From Dipetalonema caudispina (lineage: Eukaryota > Nematoda > Chromadorea > Rhabditida > Onchocercidae), in contig JABVXV010000006.1 of assembly GCA_013365325.1 (NCBI GenBank), positions 124,001-188,000 on the forward strand: DNA of 64,000 nucleotides, read 5' to 3'. Positions 1 to 14,149 of this stretch are shown here, piece after piece (position 1 is the stretch's first letter; each line of letters opens with the position of its first letter). The notes beneath the pieces were generated by a model. It did not search any database. It was not told the origin of the DNA and saw nothing but the letters and a program-made list of their open reading frames with translations. A program made the translations under genes and the position numbers.

Positions 1-326
1 AAATTATTCGGAAAGACTAGTGAGGCAATATCTCCAGTGGTACTAGGCCATTTGAACATTTCCTGTTGTCAGTTTTCAAGTAAACTAGTTCAACTGATCT
101 TGTAGAGGTATCGAATCTAGACAGAATTTCAAACTTGGTCATGCTTCCCTTCTAGCTCTGCTAAGAATCGATTGCCTTTGATCTTTCTGTTCGAGGACAT
201 TTCGTTTAATATGGTTTAAATTAGAAATGGATTAGGTTTAATATGAAATTTGATGATCGAATAATTGGTTAACAACAAATATGGATTTGCAAGAATATGT
301 TGTTGGATCGATTTGAAATTGAAGTT
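1..326. other. AT-rich flank, no gene seen
   Basis: Nothing with coding or RNA character was seen here. It lies downstream of the stop codon of the partial minus-strand gene that ends at 327, so part of it is probably that gene's 3' untranslated region. Confidence 0.4.
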
Positions 327-680
327 CTATTTCGCATTGTATGCCTGCTTCAATATAATAGATGGAATTATCATTTGCGACGTCTTCCGGTGGTTTGGTT
401 GAGTTTTTGGCTCTCGGCTTCCAGTTGTCTCTGGAATGTGTAGATCCATCAGTGTTGCAGTATGTAAATTTGCATTACACTCCACGAATATTGTCGTGGT
501 CTTCCACAAATTGGACTGAATTGTGGGAGAAGGTGAATTAGAGGATTTTCAGTTCACAATGAAACGTACTTTGTACTCGTCGCTAATAAATTTTTCAACT
601 TTATCCACATTCAGAGTGAGAACCATTGCTTCGACCGGTATTGTGAGGTTCCAATTAAGCTTTTTGAAGGCGTTGCCTTC
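327..680 (-). CDS. 3' part of an unrecognised gene (two exons seen)
   Basis: Two minus-strand blocks join in phase across a 54-bp intron: 570-680 (37 codons, after acceptor-like TTTTCAAG) and 327-515 (63 codons including TAG, after acceptor AATTCAG). The donor at 569 is GTACGT. The product is polar and mixed in composition, with no domain I recognise. Its residues begin EGNAFKKLNWNLTIPVEAMV and end KQAYNAK. Weaker possible upstream pieces lie at about 777-818 and 890-935, but their phases are not certain, so the 5' end is left open. The exon pair could be a chance reading, but two adjoining in-phase open blocks with proper splice signals favour a real gene. No function is proposed. Confidence 0.4.
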
Positions 681-2201
681 CTTGAAAATTGAATAAGATT
701 AACCATCGTCCAAGGAAAAAAAATGCATTTTTTGAAGAGGATCGGCTAGAAAGGGGTGAATGGCATCATTAATAACTTAATTGTTGATGCTTCTTGAACA
801 ACTCCAACTCCCACTCGTCTTTATTTTTGGATTTTTTAATTCAAGAAATATAATTTCATGGGAATATGTCTTACCCCAATCGCTTTAGCTTGGGCGAATT
901 GAAATTGCACTATTGCAAAGAGTACCTTAAAATTAACTTCTGATAATGTGTAACAGTCTATTAAACAATATAACCAGGTGTGCTCAGATAAATAACAATT
1001 ATAATAAAGTAAGGATGAAGTAGACATTCGATAAACCCATCCAACTCTACAGTTTATCTACTAGCAGTGCTAACACAACTAAAAATCATTTAACGCGAAC
1101 CAAAACAAAAACGACACAACCGGTTGATGACATTGCTTGCAATTAAGATGCAGTATTCTCCTCATTGTGAGTTTCTTATATATTTGCTAAGAGCACAAAG
1201 TTATATCTATTATGAATTGTTAAAAAATGACACAATCCCAAGTATTCATTTCACATTTTAAATATTCCAGCCATCACAATGTTTTTTGTTCTATCACACT
1301 ATACGTCATAAAATTACTGAGATTGAACCAAATCAAATATTACTGGGTAAATTTACATTCCAAAAGAAAAAAATTGAAACAGAATGTTAACATTTTCAGA
1401 AGCAGTTTTATAAATATTCTGTACAGTGATGTAAATACTATCAATTTCTTTTTATTCTATCAAACATTAACACTGGATAAAATTACCAAAAAATAAAAGT
1501 CGAAGATAGAAAGAAAAGTTAAATAATTTCTAAATGGTTGAATTGATATGTATGTGAAATATGTAGTCAATGTATCACTATCAGTAATTTATAAGTGCTA
1601 ATGTGAACAAATTTGTTAATCATCAGTAATTAATAATGGCTATTTCCTGAAGCCATAGAGATTCTGAGACATTAGGGAACCTGTCGTGTTGCATAATATG
1701 CAAAAACAGATGAAGTAACTTTGTGGTCCTTCATCTTTATCTTCTAAGTATCTTTTTTTCCCACGAGTGCAATAATATTTTCATGGTGTATTTCTGGTAT
1801 GATTTGTACTGCAAATATTAGCTCATACTCTTCTTTATTCTTTTGTAGTGGTTTTGCTGCTAAAGACGGCTCGCTACATTTTTTTTCTTGAATTTTTTAT
1901 GTTGACTGAAGCTAATCAAAAAGGGAAGAAATTTCACTGTAACACATATTTCTTCAATAATCTGAAATTTATCTTCTGGTGTATCCATCTTTTAAGGCAT
2001 TATATCTACTGAGTAAAAGGTTCATACTGACATGGAAATTCACATATCTTCCATTCAGAAAGAGTAGAATAAATTGTAAGTTAAAGAAAGAAATCATAAT
2101 CGCTCGGAAGTGGCATATGGAAATAATTTTAATCACCACAATCGAATATGAACAATCGACGGGATATGAACAACAGTGTAATATAACATCATCAGAATCC
2201 T
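681..2201. other. Intergenic or unresolved, AT-rich
   Basis: This region probably holds the remaining 5' exons of the gene ending at 327 and the 3' untranslated region of adh-5. Apart from weak candidate exons near 777-818 and 890-935 on the minus strand, I see only short AT-driven open frames with no splice support. Confidence 0.35.
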
Positions 2202-5273
<3,072 letters not shown>

Positions 5274-6275
5274 GAATGCTTGAAATATGAATCACCTAAA
5301 AGAAAGAATAAAAAAACGGAAAAACACACGCCAAACTCTATTCCAATACCGAATTTTAGAACTCGAATTGCTATATAAAAGTAGAACAAATATAACAAAT
5401 TCTTAATACACTGATGATCCTCAAGAAATTTAAGCTCTTTTTGTCAATCAAGTTCGGAAACCCAGCATGTCGTTGTTACACTATAACAGTATTAAACTCT
5501 TTTAATAGTATTGTTACAACCTCATATTTAATTTGTATCAGAATCGAATAAACCCATTTACTTGCAATATTTCGACCACAAACATTCAAAACAATCTTCT
5601 CCCACGAAAAATTTTTTTCTCCCAAATGACAGAATTAAGTTTTCTATATCCATTTCCAAAGAACCTCAATTGTTAAACATATATTAAGTCAAAGAGCAGA
5701 CCAAATAGTAGTTTGAGAGTAAACAGAAAAGCAATTTCAGACAAAAGTAAATATAAAAATTTATATTGTCTGAGTGACTTTGGATCATATTTTTTTTTTA
5801 AAAAAAAAACGTTCTAATGAGTATTTTACCTTCATCGTGAGTACAAAAATGTTCAATGTATAAAAATGTGCATTAAAACCTGAAACTAAGCGCCTCGAAA
5901 TGCATCATCCCTTATCAGATCGTCAAAGATGATGATAGCTCTTAACAATAGCAGTAAAAATTTAAATTATCCCATAAAAATCGAATTGAAAGTGAACAAA
6001 GAAAACAAAGAAACAGTTTTTAGCACCACCAGTGCTTCACAGTTTACCTTGCAATTAATGAAAAAACAGCGGGATATTATTATAACAACAGATAAGATTC
6101 AGAAACTGATAAAAAATCAGCTTGAAATATAGAATATATCAGGCAGTAACCGGAAAATAAAGACATGCACTACCATAGAAATTCCGAACACTTCTGGGAA
6201 ATACTGGATGAACTCAAAAAGACAACAACAAACTCACGGAAAAGCAAAGTAAGACAATATTTGTTAAACCTGAAT
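5274..6275. other. Intergenic between TRMT2A stop and adh-5 start
   Basis: About 1 kb between two minus-strand genes. A run of T followed by a run of A at about 5790-5810 gives a low-complexity near-palindrome. Open frames at 5929-6132 and 6165-6350 on the plus strand are composition-driven and lack splice or homology support. The adh-5 promoter is presumably here, but no defined site was recognised. Confidence 0.5.
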
Positions 6276-9200
6276 CTATCTATCCAACTGCACAACCCAT
6301 TCACAATGCGATGTTTGTGGAAACATGTCAACTGGTGTAATAGAAGTTAGCTTGAATGGTTCACCTTCGAATTTTCTGGATGTCGGCCGACAAAGATCAA
6401 CCATGTTTTTCATTGCCAAAGATGGACTACACGAGACAAAGATAATTTTTCTTAACTGTGCAAGCTAAAATAAGAAAAATTGTAAATTGCTATCTCATGA
6501 CCTGGTAAAATTCGTATCTTTTCAAATCGTTATTAAATAGATGACTGACTATATGAAGTTTCAATATTCTTATCAAATTCAAATCATTGTAACAGTTTCC
6601 TCTTTCAGAATTTTGGAATTTCACTAAATTAACTGATTCGTACACGCCTATTTTTTAAGCAATGGCTAAAGATTAATGCTCAATCAATTGCGAAAGGGTA
6701 AAAAATAAGAAAAATACATACCGCTCGGCATCCAATAACAACTTTCTCGTGAATTCCAGCTCGTGGAGGATCTATTATTCCTATTACATTTGCTGTTTTC
6801 AAATCAATCCATGATGGTATTAGTCGTTCCAAACGAAAGAAAACATTTTCGGCTTTACCGGATATAAATTTGTAGCTGCAAGTCCAATATAAGCACATGT
6901 AAGCACGATCATATATGTACGGGCTAAATACCTACATTTGAAAATAATGGTAAGAAGCTGAAAGATTATTCAAGTGTACAGTATTTGGCGTGTATATATA
7001 TGGGTTAACAAAACCATAACCATACGTTTAAGTAATCTACATTTAAGTAACCATACAGTTAACCATACATTTAAGTAATCTCTCTCCTCTTACCCCTAAT
7101 TTTCTTATAAATTTCGAATTTCTTGTGGTATTAACGTAAAAACAGAAACTTTCCTTCCCAATACTTTCTGAATTTTGACATAAAACTACTTTTTTGAAAT
7201 AAGAAGTTTTTTTGGATACCTATCCGGTGGCAAATTATTATCATTCGCATTTGTCGTTGCATCTTCAATAGCTTCCGGAATGATTTCAATACCTACTAAA
7301 AATTTGCGAGTAACGGTTCTCGCCAATTTCATTAAACTGATTCCAATTGTCCCAGTGCCACAGCAGATATCTAAGATCAAAGTTGCCTGTTGCTTAACAG
7401 GTTCCACCTAAAAATGTTTCAATAATTCAGACATACTGCGCTTCTTAACGACATTTTGTTTCAAAGAAAAAATATATGCAGTACCAGAACAAAAATATAA
7501 CACTATATAAACATAACGATGACAAATTATTAAAATTATAGAAGATACAAGATCCATTCTACTTCAAATTATTCAAAAATTCGATCACCTCTTCAAGCTT
7601 CCTGATCTTCATTCTTGGTTCGTCGCTATCTTCGTTTGCAGATTCTTCAAGATCTTTTTCAGAAACTATTTCAGTAACTATATCAGTATCGATCGCTTCC
7701 TGTGTAGTTGCATTATCCATTTTACACAAACCACATTTATCGGCAATCGTTTTATACAGTACTGCAGCGCCAGCACTGTTTGTTTGGAAAAACGATGAAG
7801 GCGAAACTCGAAACCGGGCATCCAAAATTGTCTCATAAATATAAGGGGTACCTGTAAAAAATTAAAGAGTTTACCTTCCATAAAAATTTTTAAATTATCT
7901 ATGATTAAAATCCCATATACATTGCGGTTATTCAAGGAAAAAAATTACCCTGTTCTATTGATCTACAATTTCGAGATTCCTAAAATTATGCTGAAAGTTA
8001 AAAATCATACTGAACGCTTTGTACTGACCTTTGATTATGAAAAAATGTAACAATTATCATCAAATTTCTAGTAATTCAAAATTATGCAATCTAAGGTTAC
8101 GAAAGATTTACACATAAGTGACTGCGAATATCAAATAGCATAAGAAGAAAAAGGTTTATCGAATAAAAACAAATCTAATTTTTTCTAATTGAAACTGAGA
8201 TTTGAATAAAAACTGCATGACTGACAAATATTTTTGAAAGTACACTTAAAATCTTCGAATTATGTAAGCTTCACTAAAGCTTTGTTCCAGATTACATAAA
8301 CAAGTTTTCAAGTGAAGTTCCCACAAAATACGAAAAAGTCACGTTTACAATAAATGTAAAAAAAATAATATACCTGCAATATGTTCATAGGTAACCGTAT
8401 CGCTAGCATTCGCTAACCGCTGCCAAAACAGTGAAGTAATACGAAAAAGACTATTTCCATCAAAGAGATTGCTCAGCCGAAGAAATCGTTCTTCCACAAG
8501 TTTTATTAAAGCTTTTTCGCGTTCTTTGTCTTCCATAGGAAATATCGTTACAATCATCATTACATCTGAACCAAATTCACGAATGGAGAGCATCTTCCAT
8601 ACACCCTTCCGCTCAAACTCATTGAATGGCTGAAAAATTTGTGAGGAAAGTTATATGAACGACTTAATTCTCATTTAGATTAATTGTAACTCAAATCTGT
8701 ACCTCGTTCTTTCTTTGCATTCATTATCTAACCAGTATTCTCCAATAATTTTGAGAAAAAAACCGACGATTTAATGTTGAGAGAAAAATGGCTTATACTC
8801 GGAACAACAATATGAATTACATACTTCCCTCTAATCATAAAGCTTACCGAGTGACAATGAACCCCGAGACAATTATATCTACAGTGAATATTTTCAATCT
8901 ACAGAAAAAAAAATCCGAAATTGATATGATATTCTATATGGTCCCAGAAGCAGTAAAAGATATTAGAATAAAGCTCACTAATTCACCACTTTCCACAACC
9001 AATTTCTCGAAGGCTCCCACAATTCGTTTCATATGGGCTGATATGTTATCACACGTGTCCACGGGCACCACAAAATGCTGATTAGCCGCAAATCGACCTC
9101 CAACAAAACCAACACAAATGTGACCATCGACATCACGACCAATCGTAAATTCACATTTATTTCGATATTCGGTAATACGTGGTGAAGGACGGATCTGAAG

Positions 9201-10712
9201 TCATTATGATAAGTAAATCACTAGAATTTTATATTATAAGCTGACAAAGCAGTTGCATTCCGACAACTGTTCAAGCTTACTAGCCTAAAAATTATACAGT
9301 CGTTGTATGCAGAAAGTCCTAAGATAACTGAGTCTGCTATGTCTTATTACCGCACCAACAGTAGAAGTATTTAATATCCATAAAAGATCTCAGAATTCAT
9401 GAAACATAAGATTTGATATCAAAAGGAAAATAGATCTGAAAACCACAACTCTAAAGGAAATCAGCAAATGAGCTCACAGATTCAATCAAGGACTCAATAT
9501 CGATCCTGTTAGCACCATTAACATGAGCACTAATCATCTCTTTCAAAAAGTTCGTTGCAATTCGTTTCACATCCTTCATTTTAATTTCTAGTTGCTCACT
9601 GTATGGTTTGTCAGCCAGTGGCGTTACACGTTCGCGTGCTGTACGTTTTATTTGATCGCTGTTCACTGGTTTCTGCAAATCAAAGAATTCTGGAAATTTG
9701 GTTGTAGTTACTAGTCAAACATGTTAAGGTAATACATTGTCTATTGTTTACGTTATATCACATAAATATAGATATCTTACGATTAATAGGACTGATTTTA
9801 GATTATCAAAAGCAATCTTTTTCAGTTTAATAATTTGTAAAAAAGGGAAACTTAACAGCTAGACTTACCAGGCTATTAAGTGGCCCATAATTTAGAAGTT
9901 TTGAAAAGTCCTACTAAAAGCTTAAATAAACCGCGTCAACTTACAACTTTCAGCTGTTCCGGTTGCGCTATCTTAGCTTGTAAAACTCGACCTTTCATTT
10001 TGAAACCATCAAAAATCTGCACTGCAGCAGCAGCTTCTTCGGGAGTCGGTACCGAAAAGAACACTGTTATACCCGTATGCCGAATGTTTTTCACAACGAA
10101 CTTGCTCAACTGTCTGAAAAGGAAGAAATCTGAAAATGTCATGCAGTACGTCGTATGGAGTAAAATAATCACTAACATTACATCTCTATAACTTTGTGGG
10201 ACAAGTATTGCACATAAATTCATTCTCGACAATAGTGTGGCTCTCTCAAACTTGAAAAACAACGCAATCTTCTTGAATGAATTTCGCAAAATCAGAAATA
10301 AGACGTATAAAACTATACGGCAAACTTGAGTTGTTGAACAAGTTCAGCAAAAAACTCTTACATACTTCGAAAGAAGTTCCTTGACTTGCTTGTATCTTAG
10401 ATAGGGTGGCATATTTCGTATTTGCACACGTGAGCTTAGCTTTTTGTCAACTGCGCCAGCATTTACAACACATCCTTCAACATCTAATCCGTTTGTTTCC
10501 AGAAGTATGTCGCTAAGTACACTACCCGTTGTAGATATCTCTGCAGAACCAGTGAGTTTGTTTGGAGATGAAATTGTTTCCTCATCCATTGAAGTAGACT
10601 GTTCTCGCAGTTCATCTTCAACTAACTCACTTATGGTACCTTTTTCAGGCGCTAATTCTTCATCCAATATAACCGGATTCATCTCATTGTTTTCTAATGT
10701 TTCAGAGATCAT
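6276..10712 (-). CDS. trmt-2A: TRMT2A-type tRNA (uracil-5-)-methyltransferase with N-terminal RRM
   Basis: SAM-dependent enzyme of the TrmA family, expected to form 5-methyluridine at position 54 of tRNA. Exons 5' to 3': 10366-10712, 9945-10113, 9478-9672, 8979-9194, 8374-8629, 7589-7851, 7220-7407, 6722-6875, 6276-6464. Phases join to 658 codons plus stop. An acidic leader is followed by an RRM across exons 1-2 (from VQIRNMPPYL to RVLQAKIAQPEQL). Then come the family signatures VTPLADKPYSEQLE, IRPSPRITEYRNKCEFTIG, FFQTNSAGA, SAM motif I DICCGTGTIG, DPPRAG, catalytic-Cys region FVSCSPS and catalytic-Glu region QTSHCEW. The order matches human TRMT2A along the whole length. The ATG at 10712 was chosen because TTCTGATTTCAG lies just upstream; an ATG at 10760 in the same frame is an alternative. 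It is divergent from the rmi-1 gene. Confidence 0.93.
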
Positions 10713-11567
10713 TACAGACCTGAAATCAGAAGGTAACAATCGTCGTAATTCCATCACCAATATCAGTCAAATTATTAACGAGTCCCTTCAAGTTAAAACT
10801 ATTTCCTAAATGACCCGGAATCTTTCCGAAAGATAGGAAATCTACCGTCATGACAAAACCCTGCTCAATTCATTGGTACTGGACTAGTAGTAGACTGATC
10901 ATCGAGTGGTACTAATACTTAGGTTGCATAAGATAAGTGAGATAAAATTGTAAAAGGGACAATTATTGAAGAGAAGAGATTGGAAGAGAGAGAGAAAGAG
11001 TATGCAGGGTGGAAAATCACAAACTGCAACGTTATCAAAGGTTAACCAAGTTGATTCAGGTAATTAGTAAACCATAGATAGAGTACATAAAAAACGATGA
11101 CAGGTTGGTTTATGAGAAACCATAGAAAAGAGTGTAGTACTCTTCGAGTAGAGAGATGAAGAGTGGCTGATAGAGAGAGTGTTGTGTGAAGGACAGTAAT
11201 CATGTGATGGTAATGTAAGGAAGATGGCAAACGTGGATTAGGTGACACGATACGATAAGTGTTAAGCGTGAGGGCATCTTACATCCTATTTCAAATTTTA
11301 AAGCTTAAAGAAAATTCCATAGGATTAAAGATCAGTTCATCAAGTATCAAAGATTAAGGATGCGGAAAATTGATCAAGGATCAAAGGTTAAGGTATGAAG
11401 AATTAAGGGTAAAAGTATGGGAGAATTGATAAGCCCTGAAATTCGAAAAGGGGAAAAGCTCCATTCGAGTACGAAAGACGTAACTCGACCGCTGAATGCA
11501 AGAAGGTATCTATGTATAAGATATATGAAACATATATTAGTTAAGTTCAGATAAGCAGGAAATATCG
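10713..11567. promoter_or_regulatory. Shared divergent upstream region of TRMT2A and rmi-1
   Basis: About 0.85 kb separates the start codons of the minus-strand TRMT2A gene and the plus-strand rmi-1 gene. It contains a purine-rich stretch with GAGAGAGAG at about 10985-11000 and several AAAGATTAA/AAAGGTTAAGG-like near-repeats between 11325 and 11410. Acceptor-like TTAAGTTCAG lies just before the rmi-1 ATG. No named operator was recognised; the bidirectional promoter role is inferred from position. Confidence 0.45.
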
Positions 11568-14087
11568 ATGATTGATGAAAAGAAAATTAGCGTTGTTGAA
11601 TTATTTTCAAAATTTCACGTGACACTGAAGGAAGCTTGGCTGAATGAAGTTTTGGAATATCTTAACGTGGAAAAAGCTGACGCGGTATGGTACCTCTGAT
11701 ATTCCTTTTTTTTTTTTTTTTTGTTAAGGAATCATTATGAAATTGTGTGGACAAAAAAATCATTCAAAGTTCTGAATACTCTGAATGGAAGTAATGTCTC
11801 AATTTGAATCTTTTCATCTTTGCTGCATCATTAGCAACCTAAATGTTTATAAATAGTACCACAACTTTCTATTCCCTGTTTCCCTTTAAGCTAACATTAC
11901 TTTCTAATTTTAGCCTTACTTTACAATTTTAACTTACTACAAGTTCGGTTAGTTTATAATAATTTCGGTTTTCGAACTTTCCAAGTAATACCACTGCAGG
12001 ATATTCCCACAATAGTTCAACTCGTATACGAACAATGGCTTTTTTCGGAATTATCGAATAGTACACGTCCAAAAATCCGTCTACCACCATTTGAAAAGAA
12101 AACATCTCTGGACAGTGATGTTGTTGTTCAAGTAAGAACTGTATTAATGCTATAATAAAAACCGATCAATTGTTTCGACTAAAATTTAATCCTTCTCTAA
12201 TTTTAATTTTAAATTTCAAAATTTAGATGTGGTTATCTGAAAGTTGTATAATTCAGTATTCTTTTCTGATGAAATCCCGTCTACTTTTCTTTAGCATAAT
12301 CCTGTTTCAGATAAACTGGTTGATAGATATACATACCTCAATGTATTCGACATTAAATCAATATATTGGACGTAACATAGATAACAGTTCTTTCCATTGG
12401 GAGTCAAATGATGAAACTGAGGTTGTTTGAGATTTTCCGGCATAAATTTCCAGTAGTTCCTACGAATGGATTATCGATTGCTGAGATTTTTTAATCTAAA
12501 TCAGTCTGATCTTATTTTATAACATTTCAACTGTTCCTATTTGTCTTCATGGGAATGTAGTTGAAGCGGGAGACCTATCTCATTTTTGTTTTTTGCTCTT
12601 TTTTTTTTCACTGTTAGAAATTTCGTTCGAAATATTCTTGCAGTTACGTTGGAAATCCAACTTTGAAATCCAAATTTTATACTTAAAAAAACACGAATTT
12701 ATTCTTTGCTATTTGCTCCTTCTTTTCCGAGTTTTACGTCTAATCCAATGTGGTTGTTCTAATTTTTATCAAAAAAAATCTTGTAGAATATTTTCTATTC
12801 TGATTTAGTCCCTAAATGTCATATTGATATCTTTATCTATCACTAAAAATACGCCAAATAATTTTCATTTCATAATCACCTGCTGATTTCTGTAATAAAA
12901 ATGGTGAACAAAAGTTTAATTTGGATTCCTCAAATTCTTTTAGATGATTTTAGATATATTGTGATTCATCTAAAGCCTAATTTATGAATGTCCTGACTAT
13001 AATATTTGTATGTCTTACTAATTTAAAGAATTCAAACCCAACAAATCGAATGTATTTGATGGAAGTAACGGACGGTCAAAGGAAATTGCGTGCTATAGAA
13101 TACCAGAAAATTGATGAGTTGTGTGGAAATTTATTACGTGGGACAAAGGTTTGATTTCATTTGAATTGTTTAGATTCTTTCAATTGATCCTCCACTCAAT
13201 CAATCTAATGCCTTACATTAATTAAGTCTTTTTAGTGATTTCTTATCATCCGCAATATAGTCATATAATCATGACTTTATTTATTTAAATTGATATATAG
13301 TTAGTTCTTCTGCATTCAAATTTTTTGCCGCTTTCCCAATGTCTTTTTCCATTGTTACTTTATCCGGTTGTATGCTCATAAACTTTTATGTTTTTGAAAT
13401 TCAGAAGTATCACATAATTCAATTATGATCTCCTGAAGTTTACATGTTTTCAAGCTCCTAATCTACGGCGGTACGATTTGTCGTCGCAACGTGCTGTTGC
13501 TAGCACCAAATAATGTGATGATATTGGGTGGTGAGAGCGAAATATGTCAGCAGAATGATCCGGCTCTTATTGTCGCACGACGATTAGGAATTGATGAAAA
13601 GAAGTTGAAACAGATGGAATGGTAGTGTTATTTACAATCAAAAGCAACAAAAAAAAGCAGAAATATTATTACGAAATTTGGAAAAACGTCTTTTTCTGGA
13701 TTTTTAAATTGTTGTACTTCTGTTGGTAAATAGTAGTAGACTTCTTTCAATCATTCAAGGTCATCACTGAGGGGAAGGTTTCAATCGAGAAAGTATGCTT
13801 CATCTTTGTAACCCTGTTACTAGCAGTTAATCTTGGTGTATCTGTCTGACAAATATGACGTCTTAGCAGTTGAATTATACTGCATTGAATGTTTGATTTA
13901 AGATTTGCATGATACATTATTAAGAATATTTAGTTGGGATATCTTTTTAGTGTGGAAAACGAAGAATATAAAAGCTCAGAAAAGACAGTAGAGGAAATAA
14001 AAACAGAAGGAGCGGAAAAGGTTAATATTACTTTTACGACATGTTTATGCACAAATTAGAAAATGAAATTCTCTTGAGTTAAATTAA

Positions 14088-14149
<62 letters not shown>

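Noticed and set aside
7559..7588. TRMT2A frame reading on to a stop at 7559
   Set aside because: The donor GTGATC after 7589 joins in phase to the SAM-binding exon, as the family requires.
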